The translations under genes were made by a program, and so were the position numbers. A stretch of DNA of 64,000 bases, taken from assembly GCF_023091745.1 (NCBI RefSeq), contig NC_068911.1, positions 161,682,004 through 161,746,003 on the forward strand, in the 5' to 3' direction. The stretch is from Budorcas taxicolor (lineage: Eukaryota > Chordata > Mammalia > Artiodactyla > Bovidae). The notes under the pieces are model-generated. The model made no database searches. It was not told where the DNA came from and saw only the letters and a program-made list of their open reading frames with translations. Below are positions 42,401-55,148 of the stretch, piece after piece (position 1 is the first letter of the stretch; every line of letters begins with the position of its first letter).

Positions 42401-44610
42401 GTGAGTGAAGCTACTCTTCAGTGTCCTTCCCTGATCCCTCAGTCACACAAGCCCAGAAAGACTTCGGTTTCCCCTATAGAGAAACAAAAAAGGGAAATAT
42501 TTTGAAAGATACAGATATTATCAATTTGGTTTATTACCTCTGTCTTAGGTTTCTGCACCTCAAGGCCAAGGTGAGAGAAAAAGGCTTAACACAAAGAGAT
42601 GAACTTTCCAATTCTCTAGTGGTACAATTCAAAGCAACACTGAGGTTTCCATGTTGTGGTAGGTAAGCCTCCCTCAAATTACAGCATTTAGGGAAAACTG
42701 CCCATCTTGCATTTTTTTAGACAAAGGTTTCATGTCTTCATATTTTTACCGCACAAATTTGGAGCAATTTCTGATTAACAGATTCCTTTTAAAATGCTTT
42801 CTATGCGTGGTCTTTCAGAAATCCAATTACGATTCCATTATTGGGAGGCTCAAATCAGAAAGTGAAGACATGCTTGCATAAAATTAACATACCAATGGTT
42901 TTTCTTGCATTGATAAGCAAATTTCTTTTCATATCAGAAATGATTCATACAAAGATGCTCATTATAGACATTAGAATCTGTCAGTACATCACACGCTGTA
43001 TATCCCAATCATGCTGCACCTAACATTTGCCCAATGCAAACAGACTTATAAAATGTCTTTTACTAAAAAATGCTTCTTTGGAATACAGGCATAGTCAGAA
43101 AAAGTCTTTCATTTGTAGCCATAAAGTTACCCTTCACCCTTAAATGTGTAATAATCACAGGATTTTTCTGATCTATTTGGTTCTACTTGATTTGATTTCC
43201 AAGTGTTGAGGTGAAGAAGAGATAAAAGTAAGAAAATTATATAAGCTTTACCTTATAGGTGACTTTTACAAGGGGAATCTGTAACTGCATGAAATGATGT
43301 TGGAGAACGGTCATAGGAGTAATAGAGCGATGTCCATAAGCAAAGTCTATAATTTTGTCTATAAGCAAAGTAGCCACATTTGTATTAGAATTACTCTTAC
43401 AAGTTTAAGCAGACATTTACTTGGAGGCTGGATCTAAGGAAATACCAGGCTCTTCCTTCTTTTGCTTTGGGAAAAAAAAATGTGATTAATTTGAATTAGG
43501 AAAGGAAATCACAGTTCTAGCACTTGCTAATACTTTCCTTCATATGACCCATTTTATTGAGTAAAAGGGGATGGCACTTTCTGGACAGAGTCAGCATGAG
43601 TCTAAATAATTTGTTTTGGCAGCAATATCCTTGCTAAATGGAGTGAAGACAATCTAGACTCTTGACTCAGGGATTTTTCCTTAACACATCATCAATAAAG
43701 ACATCACAATTTCACCCACTTGAGGTCCATGTCATGGGGTAATTTCACTAAAATTGACCACATGACATAAAGAAGAGAGCTTGACAATTATACATCTTAC
43801 TCAGGACTGCCTTACAGTTCTTAACTTCAGCTTTAGAATTCTCTTTCCCACCTAGGGGTTCAACTGAAAGACAGCGATGTGAGGCTCTCTAAGGAGAACC
43901 AGACGGGTAATATCAAAAGCACTGTGGAGTCCTAAGTACTCAGTGCTTTCAGAAACTTGAGTCTGGGTTGTATCTCCATGGGAAGAAAAACACCATGCAT
44001 GTGTTTGGTCAGAAAAGAAAACAGTTTCTGAACCGTGCCTCTTAACCCCTCACTAAGGATTCCCGTAACGTGCCTTTGTACTAATAACCCCACAGTTGGA
44101 TCTCAAGAAGAGAGATCTGCTTACAAGAAGGCATTCAGATGTGTCATGAAAAATAAACAAGTCAAAAGGGGAGGGCAAAGTAAGAACATATGAAACACAC
44201 CATAAACCTCCAACAACTGGGAACTCAGCTGTGAAAATAGCTTGTTAAAATCACATCGGATTTGATTAAAAAAATAAAACATTTCTACAAAAACAGCCAC
44301 ATTTGAAGTCCAACCACTGCTACAAGATAAAATGTAGCCTATAAGGAACTTTCAAGATAGAAATACATGAAGTGTTTAGGAAAACAAAGCTCTGCTGATC
44401 TTATGTGTGAGATCACACTTTAGCCCATCTATAAGTGTCTTACTGAAAACCTCAAGTTGAGCAAGTTTGACTTGGGGGGGAAAGCATCATAGAAGTGGCA
44501 CATGTCCTCTGTCCAATATTCTCCACCACAAATGGCCATGCTGAGTTCTGAATACACTGAAGAAAGTCAGGAGAGCTATAAATCGTGGTCTAGAACATTT
44601 TGACTAAAAT
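42401..44610. other. repeat-poor sequence, no gene seen
   Basis: About 2.2 kb without a recognised transposon. Frames at 42421-42666 and 42841-43023 show no family features. Confidence 0.5.
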
Positions 44611-44620
44611 TCTGAGCATA

Positions 44621-44848
44621 GGGGACTTGCCTGCAGTACAGGGGTTAAGACTTAACCTTTCAATGCCAGGGTGCAGATTTGATCTGGGATTGGGTAGCTA
44701 ATATTCCACATGGCTGGTGGCCAAAAAAATAATAAATAAAACATAAAACAGAAGCAACATTGTAACAAATTCAATAAAGACTTTAAAAATGATCCACACT
44801 GAGAAGAAAAAACAAAAAAGTCTAAAGAAGAAGGAAAAAAAAAACAAC
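44621..44848 (+). mobile_element. CHR SINE, complete
   Basis: Head GGGGACTTGCCTGCAGTACAGG is altered, then GGTTAAGACTTAACC, GATTTGATCTGGGATTGGG, CTAATATTCCACATGGCTGG, and the CHR 3' part CATTGTAACAAATTCAATAAAG with an A-rich tail. Perfect 10-bp target duplication TCTGAGCATA at 44611-44620 and 44849-44858, well preserved for an element of this age class. Confidence 0.88.
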
Positions 44849-44858
44849 TCTGAGCATA

Positions 44859-45689
44859 TTAACTTGGGAAATCATTGCTAACATAGCTGTCTTGGGTTGT
44901 CTTGGCAGTTATAAGGGAAATATATGTCTTTAATTAGAAGTCACTAACTTTCTTTCTTTGCCAATTATCTCCATCTAAAGCATGAGAATCAGATAACACA
45001 TGAACCCCGGTTTTCTGTCTAAAAGGATTCTTAAGTTGGCAACATCAAATACAGTTCTTCTGAAAAAATAAAACAGTATTTTAAAGAGGCAAGCATAATT
45101 AGGAATAGATTTCAACTAATCGTAATGGCTACTTAGGCTCTTTTAAGCCATTCTGTAGAAGAACCTTCTAATCAAATTTTCTCCTGTAAGTAACATTTAT
45201 AAATTCCTCTTTCCTTTCTCAACCTAACAAACCTAAAGCTGTCCACTCTATTTGTACTGAAGAAAATGGAACTTGCATTGAAACCACAATGGTCCGAATC
45301 TACACAAAAGAGAAACAATGGGAAGTTCTCAGATTTGCTTTCAATAAACAAAACCTCTGCTGCAAGTTAGATGGAATGTGGGATTCATCAGAATCGTTCT
45401 GAAATGTGAACTAGGAATTCTGTGAGGTCAATCTCTTGTTACACGGCCACAGTCTCTTGGGTCTCTTACCACAGACATGAGCTTGAAGTCCCACAAAAAT
45501 GCAAAACCACGCTTCAAGGGGCCGACGGAAGGATGAGTCTACACTGCATGTCACCCAGAGTGCTCCTGCTGTGGGCTGGGCACTTATCAATCTCAGAGGC
45601 CAACAGCTAGCAATGGTCAAGATTTGTCCAAAATACTGGGATTCTAATCTCACTTGCAGAATAGGGAACCTTGCACAATTACATGCTAT
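44859..45689. other. unique sequence, no gene assigned
   Basis: Overlapping frames on both strands at 45411-45653 lie in non-repeat sequence, but no domain, signal or splice pattern supports a gene. Confidence 0.4.
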
Positions 45690-46065
45690 TATTGTTCAGC
45701 CGCTCCGTCGTGTCCAATTCTTTGCAACCCCATGGACTGCAGCACACCAAGCTTCCCTGTCCTTCACCATCTCCCAGAGCTTGCTCAAACACACATCCAT
45801 TGAGTCAATGATTCCATCCAATTGTCTCATCCTCTGTCTCCCCCTTCTCCTCCTGCCCTCAATCTTTCCCAGCATCAGGGTCTTTTCCAATGAGTCAGCT
45901 CTTTGCATCAGGTGGCCAAAGTATTGGAGCTTCAGCATCAGTCCTTCCCAGCATCAGGGTCTTTTCCAGTGAGTCAGCTCTTTGCATCAGGTGGCCAAAG
46001 TATTGGAGCTTCAGCATCAGTCCTTCCCAAGAAGATTCAGAGTGGATTTCGTTTAGGACTGACTG
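45690..46065 (-). mobile_element. BovB 3' end, minus strand, with 79-bp tandem duplication
   Basis: Diverged BovB 3' end, from TTCAGCCGCTCCGTCGTGTC to GATTTCGTTTAGGACTGACTG. A 79-base unit starting AGCATCAGGGTCTTTTCC occurs twice in tandem, at 45871-45949 and 45950-46028, with one visible difference (AATGAG versus AGTGAG). Confidence 0.92.
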
Positions 46066-46338
46066 CATATTCTGACCCATTTCTTCATTTATAAGATGAA
46101 TACTATACATAAGCATTCCTTCTGAATTTGTTTCGCCAAATAATGCCTCTGTAAAAAGGAGAAGCCAAAAGAAGGGGAAAGATCTATTGTGGTTAAATAA
46201 ATTTGGAAAACGTTGTAAAGGGGAAACATTCTTTAGGACTGGACTTCTCAGAGTCTTTAACTGAAGTCTACTTGTCCAATGTACTAGGATCTAAACCATC
46301 ATTAAACATTTAAGGAGTTTCTATTTGTTAAAATTGTA
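46066..46338. other. unique sequence
   Basis: No gene or repeat recognised. Confidence 0.45.
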
Positions 46339-46349
46339 GGTGCCCAATA

Positions 46350-48604
46350 GTTCAGTTCAGTTCAGTTGCTCAGTCGTGTCCGACTCTTTGCGACCCCATG
46401 AATCGCAGCACGCCAGGCCTCCCTGTCCATCACCAACTCCCGGAGTCCACCCAAACTCATGTGCATCGAGTTGGTGATGGCATGCAGCAATCTCATCCTT
46501 TGTCCTCCCCTTCTCCTCCTGCCCCCAATCCCTCCCAGCATCAGGGTCTTTTCCAGTGAATCAACTCTTCACATGAGGTGGCCAAAGTACTGGAGTTTCA
46601 GCTTCAGCATCAGTCCTTCCAATGAACACCCAGGACTGGTCTCCTTTAGGGCAGACTGGTTGGATCTCCTTGCAGTCCAAGGGACTCTCACGAGTCTTCT
46701 CCAACATCACAGTTCAAAAGCATCAATTCTTCAGCCCTCAGCTTCCTCCACAGTCCAACTGTCACATCCATACATGACCACAGGAAAAACCATAGCCTTG
46801 ACTACACAGACCTTTGTTGGCAAAGTAATGTATCTGCTTTTGAATATGCTATCGAGGTTGGTCATAACTTTCCTTCCAAGGAGTAAGCATCTTTCAGTTT
46901 CACGGCTGCAGTCACCATCTACAGTGATGGTGATTTTGGAGCCCCCAAAAATAAAGTCTGACACTGTTTCCACTGTTTCCCCATCTATTTCCCGTGAAAT
47001 GATGGGACCAGATGCCATGATTTTGTTTTCTGAATGTTGACCTTTAAGCCAACTTTTTCACTCTCCTCTTTCACTTTCATCAATAGGCTTTTTAGTTCCT
47101 CTTCACTTTCTGCCATAAGGGTGGTGTCATCTGCATATCCGAGGTTAAAGATATTTCTCCCGGCAATCTTGATTCCAGCTTGTGTTTCTTCCAGTCCAGC
47201 GTTTCTCATAATGTACTCTGCATAGAAGTTAAATAAGCAGGGTGACAATATACAGCCTTGATGTACTCCTTTTCCTATTTGGAACCAATCTGTTGTTCCA
47301 TGTCCAGTCCTAACTGTTGCTTCCTGACCTGCACACAGATTTCTCAAGAGGCAGGTTAGGTGGTCTGGTATTCCCATCCTTTCAGAATTTTCCACAGTTT
47401 ATTGTGATCCACACAGTCAAAGGCTTTGGCATAGTCAATAAAGCAGAAGTAGATGTTTTTCTGGAACTCTCTTGCTTTTTCCATGATCCAGTGGATGTTG
47501 GCAATTTGATCTCTGGCTCCTCTGCCTTTTCTAAAACCAGCTTGAACATCTGGATCTTCATGGTTCACGTATTGCTGAAGCCTGGCTTGGAGAATTTTGA
47601 GCATTACTTTACTAGCATGTGAGATGAGTGCAATTGTGCGGTAGTTTGAGCATTCTTTGGCATTGCCTTTCTTTGGGATTGGAATGAAAACTGACCTTTT
47701 CCAGTCCCGTGGCCACTGCTGAGTTTTCCAAATTTGCTGGCATATTGAGTGCAGCACTTTCATAGCATCATCTTTCAGGATTTGAAATAGCTCCATTGGA
47801 ATTCCATCACCTCCACTGGCTTTGTTCATAGTGATGCTTTCTAAGGCCCACTTGACTTCACATTCCAGGATGCCTGGCTCTAGGTGAGTGATCACACCAT
47901 CGTGATTATCTGGGTCGTGAAGATCTTTTTGTACAGTCCTTCTGTGTATTCTTGCCATCTCTTCTTAATATCTTCTGCTTCTGTTATGTCCATACCATTT
48001 CTGTCCTTTATCGAGCCCATCTTTGCATGAAATGTTCCCTTGGTATCTCTAATTTTCTTGAAGAGATCTCTAGTCTTTCCCATTCTGTTGTTTTCCTCTA
48101 TTTCTTTGCATTGATCGCTGAGGAAGGCTTTCTTATCTCTCCTTGCTATTCTTTGGAACTTTGCATTCAAATGGGAATATCTTTCCTTTTCACCTTTGCT
48201 TTTCACTTCTCTTCTTTTCTCAGGTATTTGTAAGGCCTCCTCAGACAGCCATTTTGCTTTTTTGCATTTCTTTTCCACGGGAATGGTCTTGATCCCTGTC
48301 TCCTGCACAATGTCACGAACCTCCGTCCATAAATTCATCAGGCACTCTGTCTATCAGATCTAGTCTCTTAAATCTATTTCTCACTTCCACTGCATAGTCA
48401 TAAGGGATTTGTTTTAGGTCATACCTGAATGGTCTAGTGGTTTTCCCCACTTTCTTCCATTTAAGTCTGAATTTGGCAATAAGGAGTTCATGATCTGAGC
48501 CACAGTCAGCTCCCGGTCTTGTTTTTGCTCGCTGTTTTTTCAGGAGCAGGAGGGCCGCGAGGAGCTACTCCACGTTCAAGGTCAGGAGGGGCGACCTCGT
48601 CCAA
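46350..48604 (-). mobile_element. BovB LINE, minus strand, with inverted 5' end
   Basis: From the tail at 46350 (TTCAGTTCAGTTCAGTTGCT) through the whole reverse transcriptase region to the end of the endonuclease region (GATCTGAGCCACAGTCAGC, about 48495). At about 48528 the orientation flips: 48541-48604 is BovB 5'-region sequence on the plus strand (CACGTTCAAGGTCAGGAGGGG). The whole is enclosed by the 11-bp duplication GGTGCCCAATA at 46339-46349 and 48605-48615, so both parts came from one insertion event. Confidence 0.94.
46985..48338 (-). pseudogene. BovB reverse transcriptase in the minus-strand copy
   Basis: Three consecutive frames cover the domain: 48338-47892 (KKCKKAKWLSEEALQ, LNAKFQRIARRDKKAFLSDQ), 47958-47356 (KASGGDGIP, SVFIPIPKKGNAKECSNYRT, FIDYAKAFDCVDH motif A) and 47395-46985 (GKGVHQGCILSPCLFNFYAEY). 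In the last, motif C is present but altered to YADD after GYADDTTLMAE. Frameshifts separate them near 47930 and 47370, so the protein is not made intact, though catalytic motifs survive. Confidence 0.85.
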
Positions 48605-48671
48605 GGTGCCCAATAAGTACCCCGAACTTTTATTTCTCTCACAAGAACATCTTCTTTATGTTAACATATCC

Positions 48672-48850
48672 TTTAAGCACAGGGAGCTCAGCTCAGTGCT
48701 CCTAGAGGGGTGGGATGGGGTTGGAGGTCCAAGAGGAAGAGTATATATGTATTACTTATAGTTGAATCACTTTGTTGTTCAGGAGAAACTAATACAACGT
48801 TGTAAAGCACATACAATCCAATAAAAATTAATTAAATTAAATTTTTTTAA
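48672..48850 (+). mobile_element. L1 LINE 3' end
   Basis: GCACAGGGAGCTCAGCTCAG, GGGGTGGGATGGGGTTGGAGG, AGTTGAATCACTTTGTTGTTC, AACGTTGTAAAGCACATACAATCC, then AATAAAAATTAATTAAATT. This is the typical L1 3' untranslated end. Confidence 0.85.
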
Positions 48851-51085
48851 ACATATAGTAAATGCTATTTCCTACAGTTGGTGGAGAAGAAATTGGGATT
48901 GTAATGAAGACTAAATGAAATTTCACCTGCAATAGTAATATCCTCATTTCCATTCATTATCAGCACCTACAGCCACCTCCTCGATCTCATAATTCTCTCC
49001 CTTTAGGAGATCAAGTTCACCTGCCTTTCCAAAGCTCACTCCTCCATTCTGTCTGAGAGCAGCCCTCCTGCTTTGGGCACCAAGTTTCCCATTCAAAGTG
49101 AGTTAGGAGTTAACAGGCTATTTTCTCTGACAGCCTGGGGCAATTTGCTCTCACCATGTTGATGATTTTTTTCCATTTTTCTTCCTCTTTCCAACTGAAT
49201 CCCCATCATCAGTTTTTGGCTTTCTGCTCCACTGCGTTTCTCTGATGCTAAAAGGATGCCGAGGTTTTTCCTTCTGCCAGAGCAAACAGGGAAAGGACCA
49301 GTTCCTGCCCAGGGCACTGGGGCCATGCTGGGGAAACTCGCTGATGCCTGGGAACTCTCAGGACTCAGAACTCTGTCTCTACAATTTATGCATCATCATT
49401 CAACCATGGGCACCATTTAAAAATCAGCCTTCCCGTTTCAATGCACCTACCCACTCCCCAAATCTTGATGTATAAAATCAGTATGTTAGAAGCCAGGTGG
49501 CAAATTCTTAAAATATATGTTTGCAAGAGAAGAAAATTTTAATTTTAATTCAAAGAGAAGTAACCGAGCAGATAGGTTGGGGAAAGGGAGGGCAGAAACA
49601 GAGAACTAGCTCCTACTTGATTCCCTGTTTTCCCACACGTTAGGCAGCAGATGTTGTTCATGTAAACCATGTTACATGTACAGATTTGCATGCAATGGTT
49701 TTGATATGGCCATTCTGAGGCAGGAAATTCAACAGCAGAAGGCAGGGCACCGGTAGCTTAACTTATTGCAGGATCCCATGAATGCTGAACTAAACATGCC
49801 AAAAAAAAAAAAGAAATACATAAGAGATTTAGAGAAGTGCAAGAGAGTTTGTTCCGTTAGAAACCTGGAGTAAGCACATTCATGTAAAATTTAAATCCTG
49901 TTTTAGAATGGCATTCTCATTGAACGTGACTATCCAACAGTGTGTTTAAATTCAGTCCAAGAGGAAGTGGCATGAAAAGGCATACCATCTGATCAAAACT
50001 TAAAATTTGGGCTTCCTTTCTAGAAGACCTGACTCTTGGTCAAGATATCCTCTCATTGCTTAAAAGAATCAAACTGAAAGAAGTGTAAAATAATTGGGGA
50101 AAAGACATAATTGAGCTCACCTCCTTTCTTCTATAGAAGTCTTTCTTCTTATATTGTAAAGCTAGAACATTATATTCTTCTAATTATTTTATACTCCAAA
50201 CTCAGTTTCAATAGGATTGTGATAGTTTGGTAAGTTTCAACAATAATAATAGTTTAGTAAGAGCATATATTTAACAGTTTAATAAAATGTTTATATGTAG
50301 TAGTTTACAATTTAAAATAGGTTATTTTTTAAATTTTTTTTTATCATCAATCAAACAACATTTTGTTTAAAGGGAATGAGAAAACTACAAAGGAAATGAT
50401 GCCTCCCTAATGATCCAATGTATCTCTTTCCAAAGAATAAAAAGCAGACTTCTCACATATAACACAGTGCAACTCAGGTTAAAACAAGATAAAACAATTG
50501 CCTCCTTGCTTCTGACACAGGCAACAATAATATTTAAAGACACACACATACACAACCACATACACACACACAGGGCCAGGTTCCCTCCTCCTCCATCAGT
50601 GATTACACTGGGCTCAATTGGATGATTCAGAATAATCTTCCTCTTTTAAGGCTGGATGATTAGCTACTTGTAAATCCAGAACCTATGAATATGTTATGTT
50701 ACATTGCAGAAGGAAGTTAACACGTGGAATAATTATCTACATGATAACCAGAGCCAAGACTGATGCTCAGTGGGCAGAACCAGGTGCAGAGCATTCTGGG
50801 AAGATACAAGCCACCAAAACTGATTTTCACGTGCCATGCAGCCAGGAACACAGAACAGCTTCCAGGGCAACCTTGACTAAGGGATTGGCAGAAATGCTGT
50901 CTCTCAGGAACTAGATTCTTTGGGTTCCTGGTAGGTAGAGCAGAGATGTTATCCAGTCCCTAGGCACCAACAAACCCAATGAAAAGGGGGGTTACCTCAG
51001 TGTTCAAACTCCAGGTCAAACAGGCAGGGGAAGATAAACCTTGTTCATCAGATATGTTCACAGAGTTTAATCTCTTTAAGGCAGA
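48851..51085. other. repeat-poor sequence, no gene seen
   Basis: About 2.2 kb. A-run at 49800-49812; CA-rich patch about 50540-50572. Short frames (49093-49326, 49245-49475, 50410-50625) have no family feature. Confidence 0.5.
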
Positions 51086-51089
51086 GATT

Positions 51090-51498
51090 CTTTTTTTTTT
51101 TTTTTTTTCATTTTTATTTTTACTTTATTTTACTTTACAATACTGTATTGGTTTTGCCATACATTGACATGAATCCGCCATGGGTGTACATGAGTCCCCA
51201 ATCCTGAACCCCCCTCCCACCTCCCACCCCATATCATCTCTCTGGATCATCCCCGTGCACCAGCCCCAAGCATCCTGTATCCTGTATCGAACATAGACTG
51301 GCAATTCGTTTCTTACATGATAGTATACATGTTTCAGTGCCGTTCTCCCACATCATCGCACCCTCTCCCTCTCCCTCAGAGTCCAAAAGTCCGTTCTATA
51401 CATCTGTGTCTCTTTTGCTGTCTCACATACAGGGTTATCATTGCCATCTTTCTAAATTCCATATATATGTGTTAGTATACTGTATTGGTGTTTTTTTC
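51090..51498 (-). mobile_element. L1 LINE 3' end, minus strand
   Basis: Begins with a poly-T run (51090-51108, the reversed poly-A tail), then TACAATACTGTATTGGTTTTGCC, CACCTCCCACCCCATATC, GTATCCTGTATCGAACATAGACTGGC, CTTTTGCTGTCTCACATACAGGG, ending at GTATTGGTGTTTTTTTC. This is the bovine-type L1 3' end and is close to consensus. Confidence 0.92.
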
Positions 51499-52527
51499 AT
51501 CAAAGGATTCAGGATTACACGCTATGGAGATGGTAGATGTCTACTAAAAACAAAAAACAACTCTAGGTGCAGAGAGACTCTGGTGCCTAGCAACATCAGG
51601 GTCCAGTCCTGAGCCCTCTGCTAGAGGACAGTCACCAGCCCCCTGTAGCAATGTGTGTTCACAGTGCTGATGCAAGTCACCTTTAGGAGGACACACAGGG
51701 TCCACAGTCTCCCCTCCTTTGTCAACCAGATGCAAAGGATGCAGGGAAGGAAGCCAAGGACTCGGGGTGTGGTGAGTGAGCAACCAGATGACAAGAGCTG
51801 AGACCCTAGACCTTGGAGAAGAGTTCTCGGACAATCCATATTGGATTTTCCTGAAGCAAGAAACAAAGGCTCGTTGTGTCAAACCACCAGTTTCAAGGTA
51901 GTACTCTGGACTAATATGCTGGATTTTTACAAACAAAGGAATTCTTCCCAGATTGATGAATCAGCAGCTGCTAAAAATATTACCCACACTGGCATCACAA
52001 AAAAACAGCAAGATGCTCTCCTATATGAGACTGATATCTCTTATTAGGCTTGTTACTTCCCTGTTTAAGAAACTCTACCTTAACTGGCTTATATATGTTT
52101 TCTGCAAAGCACTGAATTCCTCAAGGTAGCTGGTTAATTAATCCTTCCACTTCCTCCACTGAAGCAATGGTACCAAATGAGTTGGACTCCATCTGTGACG
52201 AAGGAATGAAAGGATACGCGTCCTCTGCCAATGTCATTCACTTATTTGGTCCAGCCTATGTTACAGACAACATTTCACTAGATTTCCCCTGAACTGCACT
52301 TGCACATGCTGCTTGCAGCCACCATTAATTAGCTTGACCAAACAACACTATAGATTAAAGTTTTTTCAAGAAATGTTTAATGTGAGCAACATTAATGACA
52401 ATATAACTAAGAAGAGACTAAGAACTGACTTTGTGGTAGAAAATATAGAACGTTGTGAAGCAGTGAGTAGCCAACTGTATGTTTTATCTGATTTTTAAAA
52501 ATACCTTAGACTCAAGTCTAAGTCTTT
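51499..52527. other. unique sequence, no gene assigned
   Basis: The 130-codon frame at 51544-51936 (minus) has no known domain and overlaps other frames; I do not call it. Confidence 0.45.
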
Positions 52528-52529
52528 GC

Positions 52530-54360
52530 TAAAGGCAAAGGAGAAAAGGAAAGATAGACCCATGTGAATGCAGAGTTCCAAAGAATAGCAAGGAGAGATA
52601 AGAAAGCCTTCCTCAGCATTCAGTGCAAAAAATTAGAGGGAAACAATAGAATGGGAAAGACTAGAGATCTCTTCAGGAAAATCAGAGATACCAATGAAAC
52701 ATTTGATACAAAGATGGGCTCAATAAAGGACAGAAATGGCACAGACCTAACAGAAGCAGAAGATATTAAGCAGAGGTGGCAAGAATACACAGAACTATAC
52801 AAAAAAGATCTCCATGACCCAGATAATCATGATGGTGTGATCACTCACCTAGAGCCAGGCATCCTGGAATGCCAAGTCAAGTGGGCCTTAGGAAGCATCA
52901 CCATGAACAAAGCTAATGGGGATGATGGAATTCCATTTGAGCTATTTCAAAGCCTACAAGATGATGTGGTGAAAGTGCTGAACTTAATATGCCAGTAAAT
53001 TTGGAAAATTCAGCAGTGGCTACAGGACTGGAAAAGGTCAGTTTTCATTCCAATCCCAAAGAAAGGCAATGCCAAAGAATGTTCAAACTACCACACAACT
53101 GCACTCATCTCACACACTAGTAAAGTAATGCTCAAAATTCTCCAAGCCAGGCTCCAGCAATATGTGAACCATGAACTTCCAGATGTTCAAGCTGGTTTTA
53201 GAAAAGGTAGAGGAACCAGAGATCTAATTGCCAACATCCACTGGATCATTGAAAAAGCAAGAGAAATCCAGAAAAACTTCTACTTCTTCTTTATTGACTA
53301 TGCCAAAGCCTTTGACTGTGTGGATCACAAAAAACTGGAAAATTCTTAAAGAGATGGGAATACCAAGCCACCGTACCCGGCTTCTGAGAAATCTGAATGC
53401 AGGTCAAGAAGCAACAGTTAGAACTGGACATGGAACTGGACTGGTTCCAAGTTGGGAAAGGAGTACATCAAGGCTGTATATTTTCACCCTGCTTATTTAA
53501 CTTCTATGCAGAGTACATTATGCAAAATGCTGGACTGGATGAAGCACAAGCTGGAATCAAGATTGCCAGGAGAAATATCAATACCCTCAGATATGCAGAT
53601 GACACCACCCTTATGGCAGAAAGCAAAGAACTAAAGAGCCTCTTGATGAAAGTGAAAGAGGAGAGTGAAAAAGTTGGCTTAAAACTCAACATTCAGAAAT
53701 CTAAGATCATGGCATCTGGTCCCATCATTTCATGGCAAATAGATGGGGAAACAATGGAAACAGTGAGGGACTTTATTTTGGGGGGCTCCAAAATCACTGC
53801 GGATGGTGACTGTAGCCATGAAATTAAAAGACGCTTGTTTCTTGGAAGAAAAACTATGACCAACCTAGACAAAATATTAAAAAGCAGAGACATTACTTTG
53901 CCAACAAAGGTCTGTCTAGTCAAGGCTATGGTTTTTCCAGTAGTTATGTATGGATGTGAGAAATGAACTATAAAGAAAGCTGAGTGCCAAAAGATTGATG
54001 CTTTTGAACTGTGATGTTGGAGAAGACTCTTGAGAGTCTCTTGGACTGCAAGGAGATCCAACCAGTCAATCCTAAAGGAAATCAGTCCTGAATATTCATT
54101 GGAAGGACTGATGCTGAAGGTGAAATTCCAATACTTTGGCCACCTGATGTGAAGAACTGACTCATTGGAAAAGACCCTGATGCTGCGAAAGATTGAGGGA
54201 GAAGGGGATGACAGAGGATGAGGTGGTTGCATGGCATTACCTACTCGATGGACATGTGTTTGAGTAAGCCCTGGCAGTTGGTGATGGACAGAGAAACCTG
54301 GCATGCTGCAGTCCATGGGGTGGCAAAGAGTCAGACACGGCTGAGTGACTGAACTGAACT
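52530..54360 (+). mobile_element. BovB LINE, 5'-truncated
   Basis: From GCTAAAGGCAAAGGAGAAAAGG to GACTGAACTGAACTAC. Covers the reverse transcriptase and 3' end. Frames: 52564-52998 (NAEFQRIARRDKKAFL, NKANGDDGIP), 53128-53349 (motif A FIDYAKAFDCVDH) and 53397-53966 (HQGCIFSPCLF, RYADDTTLMAES, KVGLKLNIQK). Broken by a TAA stop near 52996 and frameshifts near 53340 and 53440. A diverged target duplication is likely: ACTCAAGTCTAAGTCT at about 52510 and ACTTAAGTTAGTCT at about 54363. Confidence 0.94.
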
Positions 54361-54375
54361 ACACTTAAGTTAGTC

Positions 54376-54604
54376 TGAATTCATACAGCAATTATTGATT
54401 GTTTCATTCATTAGAGGAGTTAATCATATGCTGTCCTATGACACTTCCCCTGTGGATTTGAACTCAGGAAATTGTTAATTATCACAGTGAACTTCCTACT
54501 TAGATAAATCCAATACAGGCTGTGCTCATTCAGAAATACCCTGCTGAGATTCTTAGGTTTTCAACTCGTCTCTATTGCTTCCTAGGTATTGAACCTGGAA
54601 GAAA
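54376..54604. other. unique sequence
   Basis: No gene or repeat recognised. Confidence 0.4.
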
Positions 54605-54800
54605 TGTCCTACCAATAAAATGGGTATAATATTTGTGCCCAACTCATAGGGGTAGGATGAAATGAAGCATTTCACATTCCACCTGACTAAGGAGGCCATC
54701 CACAAATGCCAGCTGTAAATATCATGGCTGTGAGGTTTTAGGTGAGTCCCCAACTCTCTATAAACTTGAATTTCTTCACCTAGAAAAATAGAGAGGTATA
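54605..54800 (-). repeat. possible MIR remnants, minus strand
   Basis: AAAATGGGTATAATATTTGTGCCCAACTCATAGGGGTAGGATGAAATG looks like reversed MIR; a second reversed MIR-like piece, GTGAGGTTTTAGGTGAGTCCCCAAC then CTTGAATTTCTTCACCTAGAAAAATAG, follows at 54730-54795. Confidence 0.5.
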
Positions 54801-54936
54801 GATACAAACGTGTCTGGAATCACGGAACCAACTGCACTGCTCTAAGTTCCCGAAGAGTAAACAGAACCTGGTGTAGAGTCACCAGGGCCCACAGAACAGT
54901 CATGTTCTGGGTACAATTTTTAATTGGTCAGTACTC

Positions 54937-55148
54937 TTTTTTTAATTTATTTATCTATTTTTAGTTGGAGGATATTGCTTTACAATATTGTGTTGGTTTC
55001 TGCCATACATCAATATGAATCAGCCTTCCTCTTAAACCTCCCTCCCATCTCCCACCCCATCCCACCTGTCTAGGTTGTTACGGAGCACTGGGTTGAGCTC
55101 CCTTGCATCATATAGCAAATTCACACTAGCTATCTGTTTTATGTATAA
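54937..55148 (-). mobile_element. L1 LINE 3' end, minus strand
   Basis: TTTTTTTAATTTATTTATC, ATATTGCTTTACAATATTGTGTTGG, CTGCCATACATCAATATGAATC, CTCCCACCCCATCCCACC, GGTTGTTACGGAGCACTGG, ending TATCTGTTTTATGTATAAG. Confidence 0.9.

Noticed and set aside
45871..46028. Possible start of a satellite or CRISPR-like array
   Set aside because: Only two units, no spacers, and both lie inside a BovB copy.
51544..51936. 130-codon minus-strand frame
   Set aside because: No recognised motif; overlaps an 81-codon frame in another register of the same strand. Length alone is not evidence in a 64-kb window.
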